Of a stretch of 64,000 nt of DNA, positions 12,485 to 26,829 are shown piece after piece. Location: contig NZ_MUZA01000017.1 in assembly GCF_021442385.1 (NCBI RefSeq), forward strand, positions 42,175 to 106,174, given 5' to 3'. Source of the DNA: Micromonospora sp. MH99. GTDB taxonomy: Bacteria; Actinomycetota; Actinomycetes; Mycobacteriales; Micromonosporaceae. The notes under the pieces are model-generated. The model was not told where the DNA came from and did not search any database. It was given only the letters and a program-made list of their open reading frames with translations. Each line of letters begins with the position of its first letter. The stretch's first letter is position 1. The translations under genes were made by a program, and so were the position numbers.

Positions 12485-12520
12485 CGACGAGGCCCCCGGC
12501 AGGTGCCGGGGGCCTCGTCG
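12485..12520 (-). terminator. rpoBC operon terminator
   Basis: A perfect 17-bp inverted repeat (12485-12501 with 12504-12520) with a 2-nt gap starts 12 bases after the rpoC stop. It is very GC-rich and has no U-run, the usual actinobacterial form. Confidence 0.85.
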
Positions 12521-12531
12521 GTGTTCAGTGC

Positions 12532-16419
<3,888 letters not shown>

Positions 16420-16499
16420 TCTGTCCCCTATGTCGTCGTCTGTACTGCTAATTCTCGGGTGGGGTCGGGGGCCGGCGAGCCGGCCCCCGACCGCTCACC

Positions 16500-19400
16500 T
16501 CAGACCTCTTCGACCGAGCTCGGCTCGCGCCGGGACAGGTCGATGCCCAGCTCCTCGGCGGCCCGGAACACCTCGTCGTCGGTCTCACGCATTTCCAGGG
16601 CCACACCGTCGCTGGAGAGCACCTCAACGTTGAGGCACAGCGACTGCAGCTCCTTGAGCAGCACCTTGAACGACTCCGGGATGCCCGGCTCCGGGATGTT
16701 CTCGCCCTTGACGATTGCCTCGTAGACCTTCACGCGGCCGAGCACGTCGTCGGACTTGATCGTGAGCAGCTCCTGCAGGGCGTAGGCAGCGCCGTACGCC
16801 TGCATCGCCCAGCACTCCATCTCACCGAAGCGCTGACCACCGAACTGCGCCTTACCACCCAGCGGCTGCTGCGTGATCATCGAGTACGGTCCGGTCGAAC
16901 GAGCGTGGATCTTGTCGTCGACCAGGTGGTTGAGCTTCAGGATGTAGACGTAGCCGACCGCGATCGGGTCGGGCAGCGGCTCGCCGGAACGACCGTCGAA
17001 CAGCTGCGCCTTGCCGGTACGCCCGATCAGCTGCTTGCCGTCCCGGTTGGGCAGGGTCGACTCGAGCAGACCGGAGATCTCCTCCTCGCGGGCACCGTCG
17101 AAGACCGGGGTGGCCACGTTGGTGTCACCCTCGGACTCGTGCGCGTCGATCGAGCGGAGCTGACGCTTCCATTCGGCGTCGTCACCCTCGACCTTCCACC
17201 CGGTCTTGGCGACCCAACCGAGGTGGGTCTCCAGCACCTGGCCGATGTTCATCCGGCTCGGCACGCCGAGCGGGTTGAGCACGATGTCGACCGGGGTGCC
17301 GTCCTCAAGGAACGGCATGTCCTCGATCGGCAGGATCTTCGAGATGACACCCTTGTTGCCGTGCCGGCCGGCGAGCTTGTCGCCGTCCTGGATCTTGCGC
17401 TTCTGGGCGACGTAGACCCGGACCAGCTCGTTGACACCCGGCGGCAACTCGTCGCCGTCCTCGCGGGAGAACGTGCGCACACCGATGACCGTGCCGGTCT
17501 CGCCGTGCGGCACCTTCAGCGAGGTGTCCCGAACCTCACGCGCCTTCTCACCGAAGATCGCGCGGAGCAGCCGCTCCTCCGGGGTCAGCTCGGTCTCGCC
17601 CTTGGGCGTGACCTTGCCGACCAGGATGTCGCCGGGGACGACCTCGGCGCCGATCCGGATGATGCCGCGCTCGTCGAGGTCAGCGAGCATTTCCTCGCTG
17701 ACGTTCGGGATGTCGCGGGTGATCTCCTCCGGACCGAGCTTGGTGTCCCGGGCGTCGACCTCGTGCTCCTCGATGTGGATCGAGGTGAGCACGTCCTGCT
17801 GCACGAGGCGCTGCGACAGGATGATCGCGTCCTCGTAGTTGTGGCCCTCCCAGCACATGAACGCCACCAGCAGGTTGCGTCCGAGCGCCATCTCGCCCTC
17901 GTCGGTGCACGGACCGTCGGCAATGACCTGACCGGCCTCGACGCGGTCGCCCTCGAAGACCACCGGCTTCTGGTTGACGCAGGAGCCGGCGTTGGAGCGG
18001 CGGAACTTGTGCAGCAGGTACGTCCGGCGGTGGCCGTCATCCTGGTGGATGGTGACGTAGTCGGCGCAGAGATCCTCGATCACACCGCCGACCTCGGCGA
18101 CAACCACGTCGCCGGCGTCGACAGCGGCCCGGTACTCCATGCCCGTACCCACGAGCGGCGCCTCGGCCTTGACCAGCGGCACCGCCTGGCGCTGCATGTT
18201 CGCGCCCATCAGTGCCCGGTTGGCGTCGTCGTGCTCGAGGAACGGGATCATGGCGGTCGCGACCGAGGTCATCTGCCGGGGCGAGACGTCCATGTAGTCG
18301 ACGGCACCGGGGACGACGTCCTCGGTCTCGCCGCCCTTACGACGGCAGAGCACCCGCTCCTCGGCGAACGTGCCGTCCGCCTTCAGACGCGCGTTGGCCT
18401 GGGCCTTGACGAACCGGTCCTCCTCGTCCGCGGTCAGGTAGTCGATCTGGTCGGTGACCCGACCCTCGACGACCTTCCGGTACGGCGTCTCGATGAAGCC
18501 GAACGGGTTGACCCGGGCGAAGGTGGACAGCGCGCCGATCAGGCCGATGTTCGGGCCTTCCGGCGTCTCGATCGGGCACATCCGGCCGTAGTGGGACGGG
18601 TGCACGTCGCGGACCTCGAAGCCGGCCCGCTCCCGGGACAGACCACCCGGGCCGAGCGCGCTCAGCCGACGCCGGTGGGTCAGGCCCGCCAGCGGGTTGG
18701 TCTGGTCCATGAACTGGGACAGCTGCGACGTACCGAAGAACTCCTTGATCGCCGCCACCACCGGGCGGATGTTGATCAGGGTCTGCGGGGTGATCGCCTC
18801 GACGTCCTGCGTGGTCATCCGCTCGCGGACGACCCGCTCCATGCGGGAGAGGCCGACCCGAACCTGGTTCTGGATCAGCTCACCCACGGTGCGCAGACGA
18901 CGGTTGCCGAAGTGGTCGATGTCGTCGGCCTCGTAGCCGTCCTCACCGGCGTGCAGCCGGCACAGGTACTCCACGGTGGCGACGATGTCGTCCTCGGTCA
19001 GCGTGCCGGTGGTGATCGGCACGTCGACTTCGAGCTTCTTGTTGAACTTGTAGCGCCCGACCTTGGCGACGTCGTACCTCTTCGGGTTGAAGAAGAGGTT
19101 GTCGAGCAGGGTCTGGGCGTTCTCGCGCGTCGGCGGCTCGCCAGGGCGCAGCTTGCGGTAGATGTCGAGCAGGGCCTCGTCGGCGCCGGCGATGTGGTCC
19201 TTCTCGAGCGTGGTCATCATCAGCTCGGACCAGCCGAACCGCTCACGGATCCGCTCGGCCGACCATCCGATGGCCTTGAGCAGGACCGTGACGGCCTGCC
19301 GACGCTTGCGGTCGATGCGAACGCCGACCGTGTCGCGCTTGTCGATGTCGAACTCCAGCCAGGCACCCCGACTCGGGATGACCTTGACGCTGGAGAGGTC

Positions 19401-19931
19401 GCGGTCGGAGGTCTTGTCCGGCTGCTTGTCGAAGTACACGCCCGGGGACCGGACGAGCTGGCTGACCACGACGCGCTCGGTGCCGTTGATGACGAAGGTG
19501 CCCTTGGGCGTCATCATCGGGAAGTCACCCATGAACACCGTCTGGCTCTTGATCTCGCCAGTGGTGTTGTTGGTGAACTCCGCGGTCACGAAGAGCGGAG
19601 CGCAGTAGGTCAGGTCCTTCTCCTTGCACTCCTCGATCGAGGCCTTGACCTCGTCGAAGCGCGGCGCCGAGAAGGAAAGTGACATGGTGCCGGAGAAGTC
19701 CTCAATGGGACTGATCTCTTCAAGGATCTCCGCGAGACCCGAGCGTGCGTGCGGGTCGTCCGCCGACCGGCCCTGCCAAGCCTCGTTGCCGACGAGCCAG
19801 TCGAAGGACTCGTTCTGGATGGCAAGGAGGTTGGGGACCTCGAGGTGTTCGGTGATCCTGCCGAATGAAACTCGGCGGGGAGCGAATGCGCTCGACGTAC
19901 GACTGGTCTTCGCAGGGCGGGAAGCTGCCAA
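16500..19931 (-). CDS. rpoB: RNA polymerase subunit beta
   Basis: A 1143-residue beta subunit. The rifampicin-binding cluster ([20 protein letters not shown], then [12 protein letters not shown]) has the sensitive-type residues. The frame is open upstream to 20363, but a TTG at 19931 has an ideal GGAAGGA Shine-Dalgarno 6 nt before it and gives the genus-typical N-terminus [19 protein letters not shown]. The longer upstream reading would cross the promoter at 20059-20087. TTG is therefore the preferred start. Confidence 0.96.
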   Translation of the reverse strand: MAASRPAKTSRTSSAFAPRRVSFGRITEHLEVPNLLAIQNESFDWLVGNEAWQGRSADDPHARSGLAEILEEISPIEDFSGTMSLSFSAPRFDEVKASIEECKEKDLTYCAPLFVTAEFTNNTTGEIKSQTVFMGDFPMMTPKGTFVINGTERVVVSQLVRSPGVYFDKQPDKTSDRDLSSVKVIPSRGAWLEFDIDKRDTVGVRIDRKRRQAVTVLLKAIGWSAERIRERFGWSELMMTTLEKDHIAGADEALLDIYRKLRPGEPPTRENAQTLLDNLFFNPKRYDVAKVGRYKFNKKLEVDVPITTGTLTEDDIVATVEYLCRLHAGEDGYEADDIDHFGNRRLRTVGELIQNQVRVGLSRMERVVRERMTTQDVEAITPQTLINIRPVVAAIKEFFGTSQLSQFMDQTNPLAGLTHRRRLSALGPGGLSRERAGFEVRDVHPSHYGRMCPIETPEGPNIGLIGALSTFARVNPFGFIETPYRKVVEGRVTDQIDYLTADEEDRFVKAQANARLKADGTFAEERVLCRRKGGETEDVVPGAVDYMDVSPRQMTSVATAMIPFLEHDDANRALMGANMQRQAVPLVKAEAPLVGTGMEYRAAVDAGDVVVAEVGGVIEDLCADYVTIHQDDGHRRTYLLHKFRRSNAGSCVNQKPVVFEGDRVEAGQVIADGPCTDEGEMALGRNLLVAFMCWEGHNYEDAIILSQRLVQQDVLTSIHIEEHEVDARDTKLGPEEITRDIPNVSEEMLADLDERGIIRIGAEVVPGDILVGKVTPKGETELTPEERLLRAIFGEKAREVRDTSLKVPHGETGTVIGVRTFSREDGDELPPGVNELVRVYVAQKRKIQDGDKLAGRHGNKGVISKILPIEDMPFLEDGTPVDIVLNPLGVPSRMNIGQVLETHLGWVAKTGWKVEGDDAEWKRQLRSIDAHESEGDTNVATPVFDGAREEEISGLLESTLPNRDGKQLIGRTGKAQLFDGRSGEPLPDPIAVGYVYILKLNHLVDDKIHARSTGPYSMITQQPLGGKAQFGGQRFGEMECWAMQAYGAAYALQELLTIKSDDVLGRVKVYEAIVKGENIPEPGIPESFKVLLKELQSLCLNVEVLSSDGVALEMRETDDEVFRAAEELGIDLSRREPSSVEEV

Positions 19932-20058
19932 GATGCGTCCTTCCGAGGACCGGTGCTGCAGAACGGCTGGTACGCGTGCACTCCAATGACCCCACCAGAA
20001 ATATCCGTAAACGGACATTTCCGAGCAGGGGTCAAGTCGGAAGGCAGCGCAAACTAGC

Positions 20059-20087
20059 AGTGTAGCCGAGAGGCTAACCGCTGTCCA
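20059..20087 (-). promoter_or_regulatory. sigma-A promoter of rpoBC
   Basis: On the minus strand TGGACA (20087-20082), a 17-nt spacer and TACACT (20064-20059) form a good housekeeping promoter about 125 nt upstream of the rpoB TTG. It lies between rplL and rpoB, so rpoBC can be transcribed separately from rplJL. Confidence 0.7.
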
Positions 20088-20412
20088 GCCCACCCCGCAG
20101 GTCGTTCGCGGAACGCGCCTCGGCCCCCGTAAACCGGGGTCTGCCGGGCCGCTCAGAACGCAACGTCCCCACTGGGCCGCTCGGGTTGCCGCGGCCGTTG
20201 GTGCCGCCGCTGTCATTACCCACGTCGTGGCCGTCGCAAGCGCGGTGTCTTGCTGGTGTTCAGCGTGCCTGGCAGCCCGGGGCCGCGTCAAGGGCCGGTA
20301 TCCGGGTCGTCGGTTCTTTCCCACCTGGGGGCGACCGGATCGGCTCGTCCGGTGGTCGCACATCGACCATCGACGCCCAGCTCAGGACGGTTGTCGCCCG
20401 ATCCACGAAACA

Positions 20413-20449
20413 CGGCGGGCAGCGATCCGTGTCGGATCACCGCCCGCCG
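20413..20449 (-). terminator. hairpin after rplL
   Basis: An imperfect 17-bp inverted repeat (20413-20429 with 20433-20449, two mismatch positions, 3-nt loop) lies 56 bases after the rplL stop. It probably attenuates read-through from rplJL into rpoBC. Confidence 0.65.
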
Positions 20450-20504
20450 CGACGCGATCGTGTCCCGGCTCACTGAGCCGGGCACGCGCAGGTGGAACGT
20501 CAGG

Positions 20505-20888
20505 TCACTTGAGGGTGACCTTGGCGCCCTCACCCTCGAGCTTCGCCTTCGCCTTCTCGGCGGTCTCCTTGTTGACCTTCTCCAGGATGGCCTTCGGCGC
20601 GGACTCGACCGCGTCCTTGGCCTCCTTGAGGCCCAGGCCGGTCAGCTCACGCACGACCTTGATGACCTGGATCTTCTTGCCACCGTCAGCCTCGAGGACG
20701 ACGTCGAACTCGTCCTTCTCCGGCTCGGCCTCGGCGGCGGCCGGAGCGCCACCGGCGGCGGCAACCGCGACCGGAGCCGCGGCGGTGACCTCGAAGGTGT
20801 CCTCGAACTGCTTCACGAACTCGGAGAGCTCGATCAGCGTCATCTCCTTGAACGCGTCGAGCAGCTCGTCGGTGCTGAGCTTCGCCAT
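20505..20888 (-). CDS. rplL: 50S ribosomal protein L7/L12
   Basis: A 127-residue acidic stalk protein: [14 protein letters not shown]-terminal dimerisation domain, Ala/Pro-rich hinge ([19 protein letters not shown]), then the C-terminal factor-binding domain ([20 protein letters not shown]). It recruits translational GTPases to the ribosome. The start at 20888 is fixed by the family N-terminus although the frame is open upstream. Confidence 0.98.
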   Translation of the reverse strand: MAKLSTDELLDAFKEMTLIELSEFVKQFEDTFEVTAAAPVAVAAAGGAPAAAEAEPEKDEFDVVLEADGGKKIQVIKVVRELTGLGLKEAKDAVESAPKAILEKVNKETAEKAKAKLEGEGAKVTLK

Positions 20889-20940
20889 ATCTGGCGTCCT
20901 TTCTAAAGGTTGTCTAAGAACGTGGGTGCGCCGCGCGGCC

Positions 20941-21489
20941 TCAGGCCGCCTCGGCGCCCTCCTGCTCGCGCTTCTTGTCCGCCAGGGCGGCCGCCGCACG
21001 GGCGGCCTTGGAGAGCGGAGCCTGGAACAGGGCCGCGGCCTTGCTCAGGTTGCCCTTCATCGCGCCGGCCAGCTTGGCCAGCAGCACCTCGCGGGACTCC
21101 AGGTCGGCGAGCTTCGTGACCTCGGCCGCGGAAATGGCCCTGCCCTCGAAGACACCGCCCTTGATGACGAGCTTCGGGTTGGCCTTCGCGAAGTCGCGAA
21201 GCCCCTTCGCCGCCTCGACGACGTCGCCCGAAACGAAAGTCAGCGCGGTAGGACCGGTGAACAGCTCGTCGAGGCCGTTGATACCCGCGTCCGTCGCGGC
21301 ACGCTTCGCCAGCGTGTTCTTCGCGACCGTGTAGCTGGTCTCGGCGCCGAGCGAGCGCCGCAGCTGGGTGAGCTGGGAAACCGTCAGACCGCGGTACTCG
21401 GTCAGCACGGTGGCGCCCGCATTGCGGAAGCTCTCGGTCAGCTCAGCGACGGCCGTGGCCTTGTCGGCCCGGATCGGCTTGTCCGCCAT
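20941..21489 (-). CDS. rplJ: 50S ribosomal protein L10
   Basis: A 182-residue L10: rRNA-binding N-terminal domain ([20 protein letters not shown]) and a C-terminal helix that binds L7/L12 dimers. It forms the stalk base. In many bacteria the L10-L12 complex represses its own mRNA leader. The long leader upstream, with a terminator-like hairpin, fits such control. rplL follows after 52 bases. Confidence 0.98.
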   Translation of the reverse strand: MADKPIRADKATAVAELTESFRNAGATVLTEYRGLTVSQLTQLRRSLGAETSYTVAKNTLAKRAATDAGINGLDELFTGPTALTFVSGDVVEAAKGLRDFAKANPKLVIKGGVFEGRAISAAEVTKLADLESREVLLAKLAGAMKGNLSKAAALFQAPLSKAARAAAALADKKREQEGAEAA

Positions 21490-21571
21490 GTCCCTCCTCT
21501 CTCGTTACTCGAGGCTGGTCCCCGAAACGGCCGAAGCCGGAGCGGGGGCGGAGGCAGCACGACAACGAAAA

Positions 21572-21595
21572 GCCCCGGCGCAGGGCGCACGGGGC
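21572..21595 (-). promoter_or_regulatory. putative attenuator in the rplJ leader
   Basis: On the minus strand a 10-bp stem (21595-21585 with 21581-21572, one bulged T, 3-nt loop) is followed directly by TTTTCGTTGT, the form of an intrinsic terminator. It lies about 165 nt downstream of the rplJ promoter and 80 nt before the rplJ ATG. It is therefore inside the leader and probably acts as an attenuator. Confidence 0.65.
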
Positions 21596-21760
21596 GAGGG
21601 CCGGCGGATCGTCACGGTCGGCGGACCATGCTCACTGCCGAGTTACGCTTGCCGCCCTACGCGGGTCGCCCGTTGTCGCGGGACCTTCGACCGTGCCGGA
21701 GCACGGTGACCAGCGGTCTCTGGGTGGTTCCTCATCCATGGAAACACGGATGACTGTTGA

Positions 21761-21789
21761 AGAGTACGCGCCCCCACTACGAGCGCCAA
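21761..21789 (-). promoter_or_regulatory. sigma-A promoter of rplJ-rplL
   Basis: On the minus strand TTGGCG (21789-21784), a 17-nt spacer and TACTCT (21766-21761) form a good promoter about 270 nt upstream of the rplJ start. The -10 is identical to that of the str operon. Confidence 0.7.
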
Positions 21790-21828
21790 ATCGCCCCCGG
21801 TGAGCCCGCTCACACCGACCGTGGCTGG

Positions 21829-22518
21829 TCAGCCCTGGGCCCGCCGCCGCCACAGGTAGCCGACCGTGACTGCCGCACTCCACGCCACTGCCCAGAGCGT
21901 GAGCCCGAGCAGGGTCAGGGCGGCGGCGTCACCCGCGGTCGTCCGCGCGGTGGCCATGATCGGCGGCACCAACCAGGGCGCCACCGAACCGCGCAGGCCG
22001 AGCGCCACCGCGCCGACACCGCCGAGGGCCAGCACCGCCACGCCGTACGCGGCGCCGCCCACCGACGCCCGGCTGGCCAGCGCGCCCAGGGCAACAGCCG
22101 CGGGTACGGCCAGCAGATGCGCCCACAGTCCCAGCGCGATGCCGACCGGCACCGACCGGTCCCCCGGCTCGACCGGGCCGGTGACCCCGCCCACCAACCA
22201 GGGGAAGAGCAGCGCGACCGCCACCGCGACCAGTGCCGCCACGCCGGCCGCCAGGAGCCCGGCCAGGCGCTCCCGGGCCACCCCGACAGTCACCTGGGCA
22301 AGCCGGCGCTGCACGTCCGGCTCGATGTCCAGAAGGATCCTGGTCTGCCAGGCGAGCACCGGGAAGAGCACCACGGCCGAGACGCCGTACGCCTCCGCCG
22401 GCTGGGACCGGCCACCGCCGTAGAGCGTGCCGAGCACGACGAGACCCGCGAGCAGGGGCGCCAACGCCCGACCCGTCCGCAGGAAACCGGCCAGCCGCAT
22501 CCGCACCAGGGCGGTCAC
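21829..22518 (-). CDS. ABC transporter membrane subunit
   Basis: A 229-residue protein starting at GTG 22518, which overlaps the ATPase stop (GTGA). It has about six hydrophobic segments ([58 protein letters not shown]). This is the expected integral-membrane partner of the preceding ATPase. The substrate is unknown. Read upstream, the frame gives only Arg/Gly-rich antisense-like sequence, which supports the GTG start. Confidence 0.8.
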   Translation of the reverse strand: MTALVRMRLAGFLRTGRALAPLLAGLVVLGTLYGGGRSQPAEAYGVSAVVLFPVLAWQTRILLDIEPDVQRRLAQVTVGVARERLAGLLAAGVAALVAVAVALLFPWLVGGVTGPVEPGDRSVPVGIALGLWAHLLAVPAAVALGALASRASVGGAAYGVAVLALGGVGAVALGLRGSVAPWLVPPIMATARTTAGDAAALTLLGLTLWAVAWSAAVTVGYLWRRRAQG

Positions 22519-23369
22519 CGGGCCTCCCCCGCCGCCTGCTCGACCGCGTCCGCGCCCTCGGGCTGGTCGAGAGCCGGTTCGCCCGTCGGCCGCAGCGGTG
22601 CGGCAGCGGGTCGGGCCTGTGGTGCGGTGATGGAGGTGTCGGCGCGTACGCGAAGAATCTGGTGGCCCTCGGCGCGCAACCGGGCGACGGTGCTGGCGAC
22701 CCGCGCGGCCGGCACCGCTACCTCGACCACCGCGACGGCCTCCTCGCCGGTCGGCGCGGTCTCCTCGGTCAGCACGCCTGCGGCCACCGACCAGCGGCGC
22801 GCGGCCGGCAGCCGGACCGTCTCCCCGCGGTGGTCGCTGACCAGGACCGTGCCGCCGTCGGCCAGCACCTCGTCGATCAGCTCGGGAACCAGCTCGCGGG
22901 TCGTGGCGTCGAGACCCTCCCACGGCTCGTCGAGCACCAGCAGGCCGGGTCGTCGCAGCATGGCCTGGGCGAGACCCACCTTCTGCGCGGTGCCCTTGGA
23001 CAGCTCCGGAAGCCGCACCGAGCTGAACGCGTCCAGGCCGAGCCGCTGCGTCCAGGTGGTCACCGCCTTGTCGGCGGCCGACGATCCCAACCCGGCCACG
23101 CGGGCCATGCCGGTCAGGTAGCCCGAGACGGTGAAGGGCTGGTCGGCCGGAAAGCGTTCCGGCACCCAGCCCACCCGGGCCGGCCGGTCGACGACCCGGC
23201 CCCGACCCGGCCGCAGCACCCCGGCGGCCACCTGGAGCAGCGTCGACTTGCCCACCCCGTTGCGGCCCAGGACGACCGCGACCTCACCCGGACCGATCCG
23301 CACGTCCACGTCCCGCAGCACCCACGGACCACGCCTGTGGTACCGCAACCAGACGTTCTCCAGCCGCAT
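22515..23369 (-). CDS. ABC transporter ATP-binding protein
   Basis: A 284-residue ATPase starting MRLENVWLRYHRRG. It has Walker A GRNGVGKST (about residues 36-44), the signature-like LSKGTAQKVGLAQAML, Walker B LLVLDEP and the H-loop SDHRG. The ABC signature is degenerate (LSKGT instead of LSGGQ), as in some ABC-2 exporters. A C-terminal extension of about 80 residues is Ala/Pro-rich. It forms a translationally coupled pair with the membrane subunit inserted between rplA and rplJ. Confidence 0.88.
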   Translation of the reverse strand: MRLENVWLRYHRRGPWVLRDVDVRIGPGEVAVVLGRNGVGKSTLLQVAAGVLRPGRGRVVDRPARVGWVPERFPADQPFTVSGYLTGMARVAGLGSSAADKAVTTWTQRLGLDAFSSVRLPELSKGTAQKVGLAQAMLRRPGLLVLDEPWEGLDATTRELVPELIDEVLADGGTVLVSDHRGETVRLPAARRWSVAAGVLTEETAPTGEEAVAVVEVAVPAARVASTVARLRAEGHQILRVRADTSITAPQARPAAAPLRPTGEPALDQPEGADAVEQAAGEAR

Positions 23370-23398
23370 GCGGTCGAGCTTGCCACACCACAGACGCG

Positions 23399-23432
23399 CC
23401 GGGGCGCCGCCACGATCGTGGCGGCGCCCCGG
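23399..23432. terminator. terminator after rplA
   Basis: A perfect 34-bp palindrome (17-bp arms 23399-23415 and 23416-23432) lies 20 bases past the rplA stop and 30 bases before the ABC ATPase start. It probably ends the rplK-rplA transcript and insulates the ABC pair. Confidence 0.8.
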
Positions 23433-23451
23433 TACGAGCGAGCTTGTCGGC

Positions 23452-24168
23452 TCAGGCCTCGGCCTGGTCCTCACGGAGGTTCTTCACCAGGTTCGGGTCG
23501 ACCGGAACACCCGGGCCCATGGTGGTGGTGAGGATGACCTTGCGGAGGTACTTGCCCTTGGCCGCGGACGGCTTGGCACGCAGCACCTCGTCGAGCACCG
23601 CCGCGTAGTTGTCCACCAGCTGGGTCTCCGTGAAGGAGGCCTTGCCGATGATCAGGTGCAGGTTGGAGTGCTTGTCCACCCGGAAGGTGATCTTGCCGCC
23701 CTTGATGTCCTGCACCGCCTTGGTGACGTCCATGGTCACCGTGCCGGTCTTCGGGTTCGGCATGAGACCGCGCGGGCCCAGGATCCGCGCGATCCGGCCG
23801 ATCTTGGCCATCTGGTCCGGCGTGGCGATCGCCGCGTCGAAGTCGAGCCAACCACCCTGGATGCGGGCGACCAGCTCGTCGGTGCCCACCTCGTCCGCAC
23901 CCGCCGCGGCGGCCTCTTCGGCCTTCGCGCCACCGGCGAACACGATCACGCGGGCGGTCTTACCGGTGCCGTGCGGCAGGTTGACCGTGCCGCGGACCAT
24001 CTGGTCCGCCTTGCGGGGGTCGACGCCGAGGCGCATGGCGACCTCGACCGTGGCGTCGAACTTGACGTTGGTGGTCTCCTTGGCCAGCTTCACGGCCTCG
24101 GAGGGGGTGTAGAGCTTCGACCGGTCGATGACGTCGGCGGCCTTGCGGTAGCTCTTGCTGCGCTGCAT
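23452..24168 (-). CDS. rplA: 50S ribosomal protein L1
   Basis: A 238-residue L1 that forms the mobile L1 stalk at the E site. Family motifs include [20 protein letters not shown] and the [11 protein letters not shown] stretch. ATG 24168 lies 78 bases after rplK. In E. coli L1 represses the L11-L1 mRNA. Confidence 0.98.
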   Translation of the reverse strand: MQRSKSYRKAADVIDRSKLYTPSEAVKLAKETTNVKFDATVEVAMRLGVDPRKADQMVRGTVNLPHGTGKTARVIVFAGGAKAEEAAAAGADEVGTDELVARIQGGWLDFDAAIATPDQMAKIGRIARILGPRGLMPNPKTGTVTMDVTKAVQDIKGGKITFRVDKHSNLHLIIGKASFTETQLVDNYAAVLDEVLRAKPSAAKGKYLRKVILTTTMGPGVPVDPNLVKNLREDQAEA

Positions 24169-24246
24169 TGCTGATTACTCCTGTGGTCTCTGGCGGGCCG
24201 CTCGGCGCGGGCCCTCCCACGGTCGGGTCGTCGGCGAGGCCGAACG

Positions 24247-24678
24247 TCAGTCGCTGACGGTGATGCCCATCGACCGGGCGGTGCCGGCGATGATCTTCTC
24301 GGCCTGGTCCAGGTCGTTGGCGTTGAGGTCGGCCATCTTCTTCTCGGCGATCTCACGCAGCTGGGCGCGGCTCACCGAGCCGACCTTCTCGGCCTGCGGG
24401 ACGCCCGAGCCCTTCTGCACACCGGCGGCCTTGATCAGCAGCCGGGCGGCAGGCGGGGTCTTCAGCACGAAGCTGAAGGACCGGTCCTCGAACACGCTGA
24501 TCTCAGCGGGGACGATGTCGCCCCGCTGGGACTCGGTCTGCGCGTTGTAGGACTTGCAGAACTCCATGATGTTCACGCCGTGCTGGCCGAGCGCGGGGCC
24601 GACCGGCGGCGCCGGCGTGGCCTGGCCCGCCGGCAGCTGAAGCGTGAACGTCTTGACGAGCTTCTTCTTCGGAGGCAT
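24247..24678 (-). CDS. rplK: 50S ribosomal protein L11
   Basis: A 143-residue L11: [20 protein letters not shown] in the N-terminal domain and the rRNA-binding C-terminal domain ([20 protein letters not shown]). It forms the GTPase-associated centre and is required for the stringent response. The start MPPKKKLVK at 24678 is chosen over the longer open frame because it has a good Shine-Dalgarno (CAGGAAGTGAC) and matches the family length. Confidence 0.98.
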   Translation of the reverse strand: MPPKKKLVKTFTLQLPAGQATPAPPVGPALGQHGVNIMEFCKSYNAQTESQRGDIVPAEISVFEDRSFSFVLKTPPAARLLIKAAGVQKGSGVPQAEKVGSVSRAQLREIAEKKMADLNANDLDQAEKIIAGTARSMGITVSD

Positions 24679-24865
24679 GTCACTTCCTGGGGCTTGGAGC
24701 TGGGAAAATGCGGCCGTCGCCGCCCTCGGGACGCGCACGGTCAGCGCGGTGCGACAGCGGCGACGTTCAAGAGTAGCGCAGGCCGCAGCCCGCTCGTCCG
24801 CCGAGGTCGAGCGGGAGGGCGTACGCCGACGTCGGCGGCGGGCCGGGCCCGCCGCCGACGACCGG

Positions 24866-25588
24866 TCAGATCTTGGCGACCTGGTTGAAGTTGAGCTCCA
24901 CCGGGGTCTCCCGACCGAAGATCGACACCAGCACCTTGAGCTTCTGCTGGTCGGCGTTGATCTCGCTGATCGTTGCCGGCAGCGACGCGAACGCGCCGTC
25001 GGTGACGGTGACCGAGTCGCCGACCTCGAAGTCGAGGACCTTGATCTCCGGCTTGGCCTTCTTCTGCTCGGTCTCGACCGCCGGCGCCAGCCACTTCAGC
25101 ACCTCGTCGAGGGAGAGCGGCGCCGGCCGGTCGGCCCGGTCGGTCGCGCCCACGAAGCCGGTCACACCCGGGGTGTTGCGGACACACGAGTAGGACTCGG
25201 CGGTCAGCTCCATCCGGACGAGGATGTAGCCCGGGAAGACCTTGGCCTGGATCTGCGAACGCTTACCGTTCTTGACCTCGACCTCTTCCCGGGTCGGCAC
25301 CTCGACCTGGTAGATGAAGTCCTCCATGTCGAGGCTCGTGATCCGGGTCTCGAGGTTGGTCTTCACCTTGTTCTCGTAACCGGCGTACGAGTGCACCACG
25401 TACCAGTCACCCGGGGCGTAGCGCAGCTTCTGCCGCAGCTCGGCGACCGGGTCGTACTCCTCGTCCGGCGCAGGCTCGGTGGTGGGGAACTCCGGCTCGC
25501 TGGCGGCCTCAACCGACTCGTCACCAGCCGCCGTCGCGACCGTGGACTGCTCGTCCACCGGTCCGGCGGTCTCGTCGTACTCAGGCAC
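24866..25588 (-). CDS. nusG: transcription termination/antitermination factor NusG
   Basis: A 240-residue NusG. An acidic N-terminal extension of about 60 residues is typical of actinobacteria. The NGN domain follows ([20 protein letters not shown] ... FPGYILVRM), then a C-terminal KOW domain ([20 protein letters not shown]). It binds RNA polymerase and couples it to Rho or to S10. GTG start with GGAAGTGAG upstream. It follows secE by 39 bases. Confidence 0.97.
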   Translation of the reverse strand: MPEYDETAGPVDEQSTVATAAGDESVEAASEPEFPTTEPAPDEEYDPVAELRQKLRYAPGDWYVVHSYAGYENKVKTNLETRITSLDMEDFIYQVEVPTREEVEVKNGKRSQIQAKVFPGYILVRMELTAESYSCVRNTPGVTGFVGATDRADRPAPLSLDEVLKWLAPAVETEQKKAKPEIKVLDFEVGDSVTVTDGAFASLPATISEINADQQKLKVLVSIFGRETPVELNFNQVAKI

Positions 25589-25627
25589 GCTCGCTCACTT
25601 CCGTCACTATCGGCTGGAGACAGCCGG

Positions 25628-26020
25628 TCAGTCCGAGTTGCCGAAGACGAACAACACGACCTTGGCGAAGCCGTAGTCCAGCACGCCCACGATCGTCAGC
25701 ATCACCGCGACGAACGTGACCACCACGGCGGTGTACGTCAGCAACTCCTTGCGGGTCGGCCAGATGACCTTACGCAGTTCGGCAACGACCTCGCGGAAAA
25801 ACCGGGCGATGCGGCCGAACACGCCCACCCGACCGGTTTCCGACCTCGTGGTCGGCCGGCTGTCCGCCGATTCCGCCCGGGCGCGGGACCGCGTCGCGGT
25901 GCCTCCCCGGGAAACCGGCTCGTCCGCGCCGGAGGCGTCGTCGTCGGCTACGTCGTCGACGATCTCGTCGTCGAGACGATCGTCGCCGGCGTCCTCGCCG
26001 CGCCGCTTGTTGTCGGCCAC
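25628..26020 (-). CDS. secE: preprotein translocase subunit SecE
   Basis: A 130-residue protein: an acidic N-terminal region (about 65 residues), then the conserved amphipathic helix (FFREVVAELRKVIWPTRKEL) and one membrane segment (VVVTFVAVMLTIVGVLDYGF). It clamps SecY in the protein-export channel. I chose GTG 26020 because GGAGGG lies 5 nt upstream. The longer frame to 26176 has no support. Confidence 0.93.
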   Translation of the reverse strand: MADNKRRGEDAGDDRLDDEIVDDVADDDASGADEPVSRGGTATRSRARAESADSRPTTRSETGRVGVFGRIARFFREVVAELRKVIWPTRKELLTYTAVVVTFVAVMLTIVGVLDYGFAKVVLFVFGNSD

Positions 26021-26233
26021 TTCGCCCTCCGTCGCGGAATCTCGGGTCGCACGCCGGGCGGCGTACGCGGCGCTGGTCACGCCGGCCGGGCCAAACCGTC
26101 CCGCGACGGGCCGCGGCCGGTGGATCAACCGGGGGCCCCGAATGCCTCGGAACCACCCCGCCGATGCCACCACCACGGGCCGGACGCCGCCTTGTCGGCG
26201 GCGCGACCCACGGGAACGGTCAGGCCTGAGGCG

Positions 26234-26306
<73 letters not shown>

Positions 26307-26435
26307 GTGCGGCAACACTCGCCCCACGCGGTCACAGACGACCGTGCAGGGGTCACTTGCCCCACGGCGGACCAGTGTACGGGTAGGCACCCGACTTTCC
26401 CAACCGGTCTCCCCGCCACGCGTGGCGGACCCGGT

Positions 26436-26828
26436 TCAGCGTGCGGTCCGGATGGTCGCCCGGGCCTGCGAGAGCACCTTGTCCCCCAGACAGGTCGCCG
26501 TCACATCGAGGCGGGTGAGGCCGTCCTCGGTCACCTCACGGATCCGCGCGGTCACCTCGATCTCGGTCCCCTGGTCGTCGTCCGGAACCGCCACCGGCCG
26601 GGTGAACCGCACCCCGTACTCGACCACCGCGTCGGGCGCCCCGGCCCACTCGGCGACCGCCCGGCCGACCAGGGCCATCGTGAACATGCCGTGCGCGATC
26701 ACCCCGGGCAGTCCCACCTTCGTGGCGACCCGGTCGCTCCAGTGGATCGGGTTGAAGTCACCCGAGGCGCCGGCGTAGCGGACCAGGTCCGCCCGGGTCA
26801 CCCGGAACGTCTTGGCTGGCAGTTCCAT
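26436..26828 (-). CDS. MaoC-type (R)-hydratase, HadB-like
   Basis: A 130-residue hot-dog-fold hydratase. The motif YAGASGDFNPIHWSD supplies the catalytic Asp and His of the MaoC/HadB family, and GVIAHGMFTM follows. It starts one base after the HadA-like gene, suggesting a heterodimeric 3-hydroxyacyl-thioester dehydratase. In mycobacteria the homologous HadAB acts in FAS-II. This organism is not expected to make mycolic acids, so its substrate is uncertain. Confidence 0.85.
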   Translation of the reverse strand: MELPAKTFRVTRADLVRYAGASGDFNPIHWSDRVATKVGLPGVIAHGMFTMALVGRAVAEWAGAPDAVVEYGVRFTRPVAVPDDDQGTEIEVTARIREVTEDGLTRLDVTATCLGDKVLSQARATIRTAR

Positions 26829-26829
26829 C

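Noticed and set aside
16905..19682. 925-residue frame opposite rpoB
   Set aside because: Antisense shadow of rpoB with Val/Asp/Leu-rich low-information sequence and no domain.
19932..20363. N-terminal extension of RpoB to 20363
   Set aside because: It would add about 144 residues of non-conserved Arg/Ser/Pro-rich sequence and would place the promoter inside the gene.
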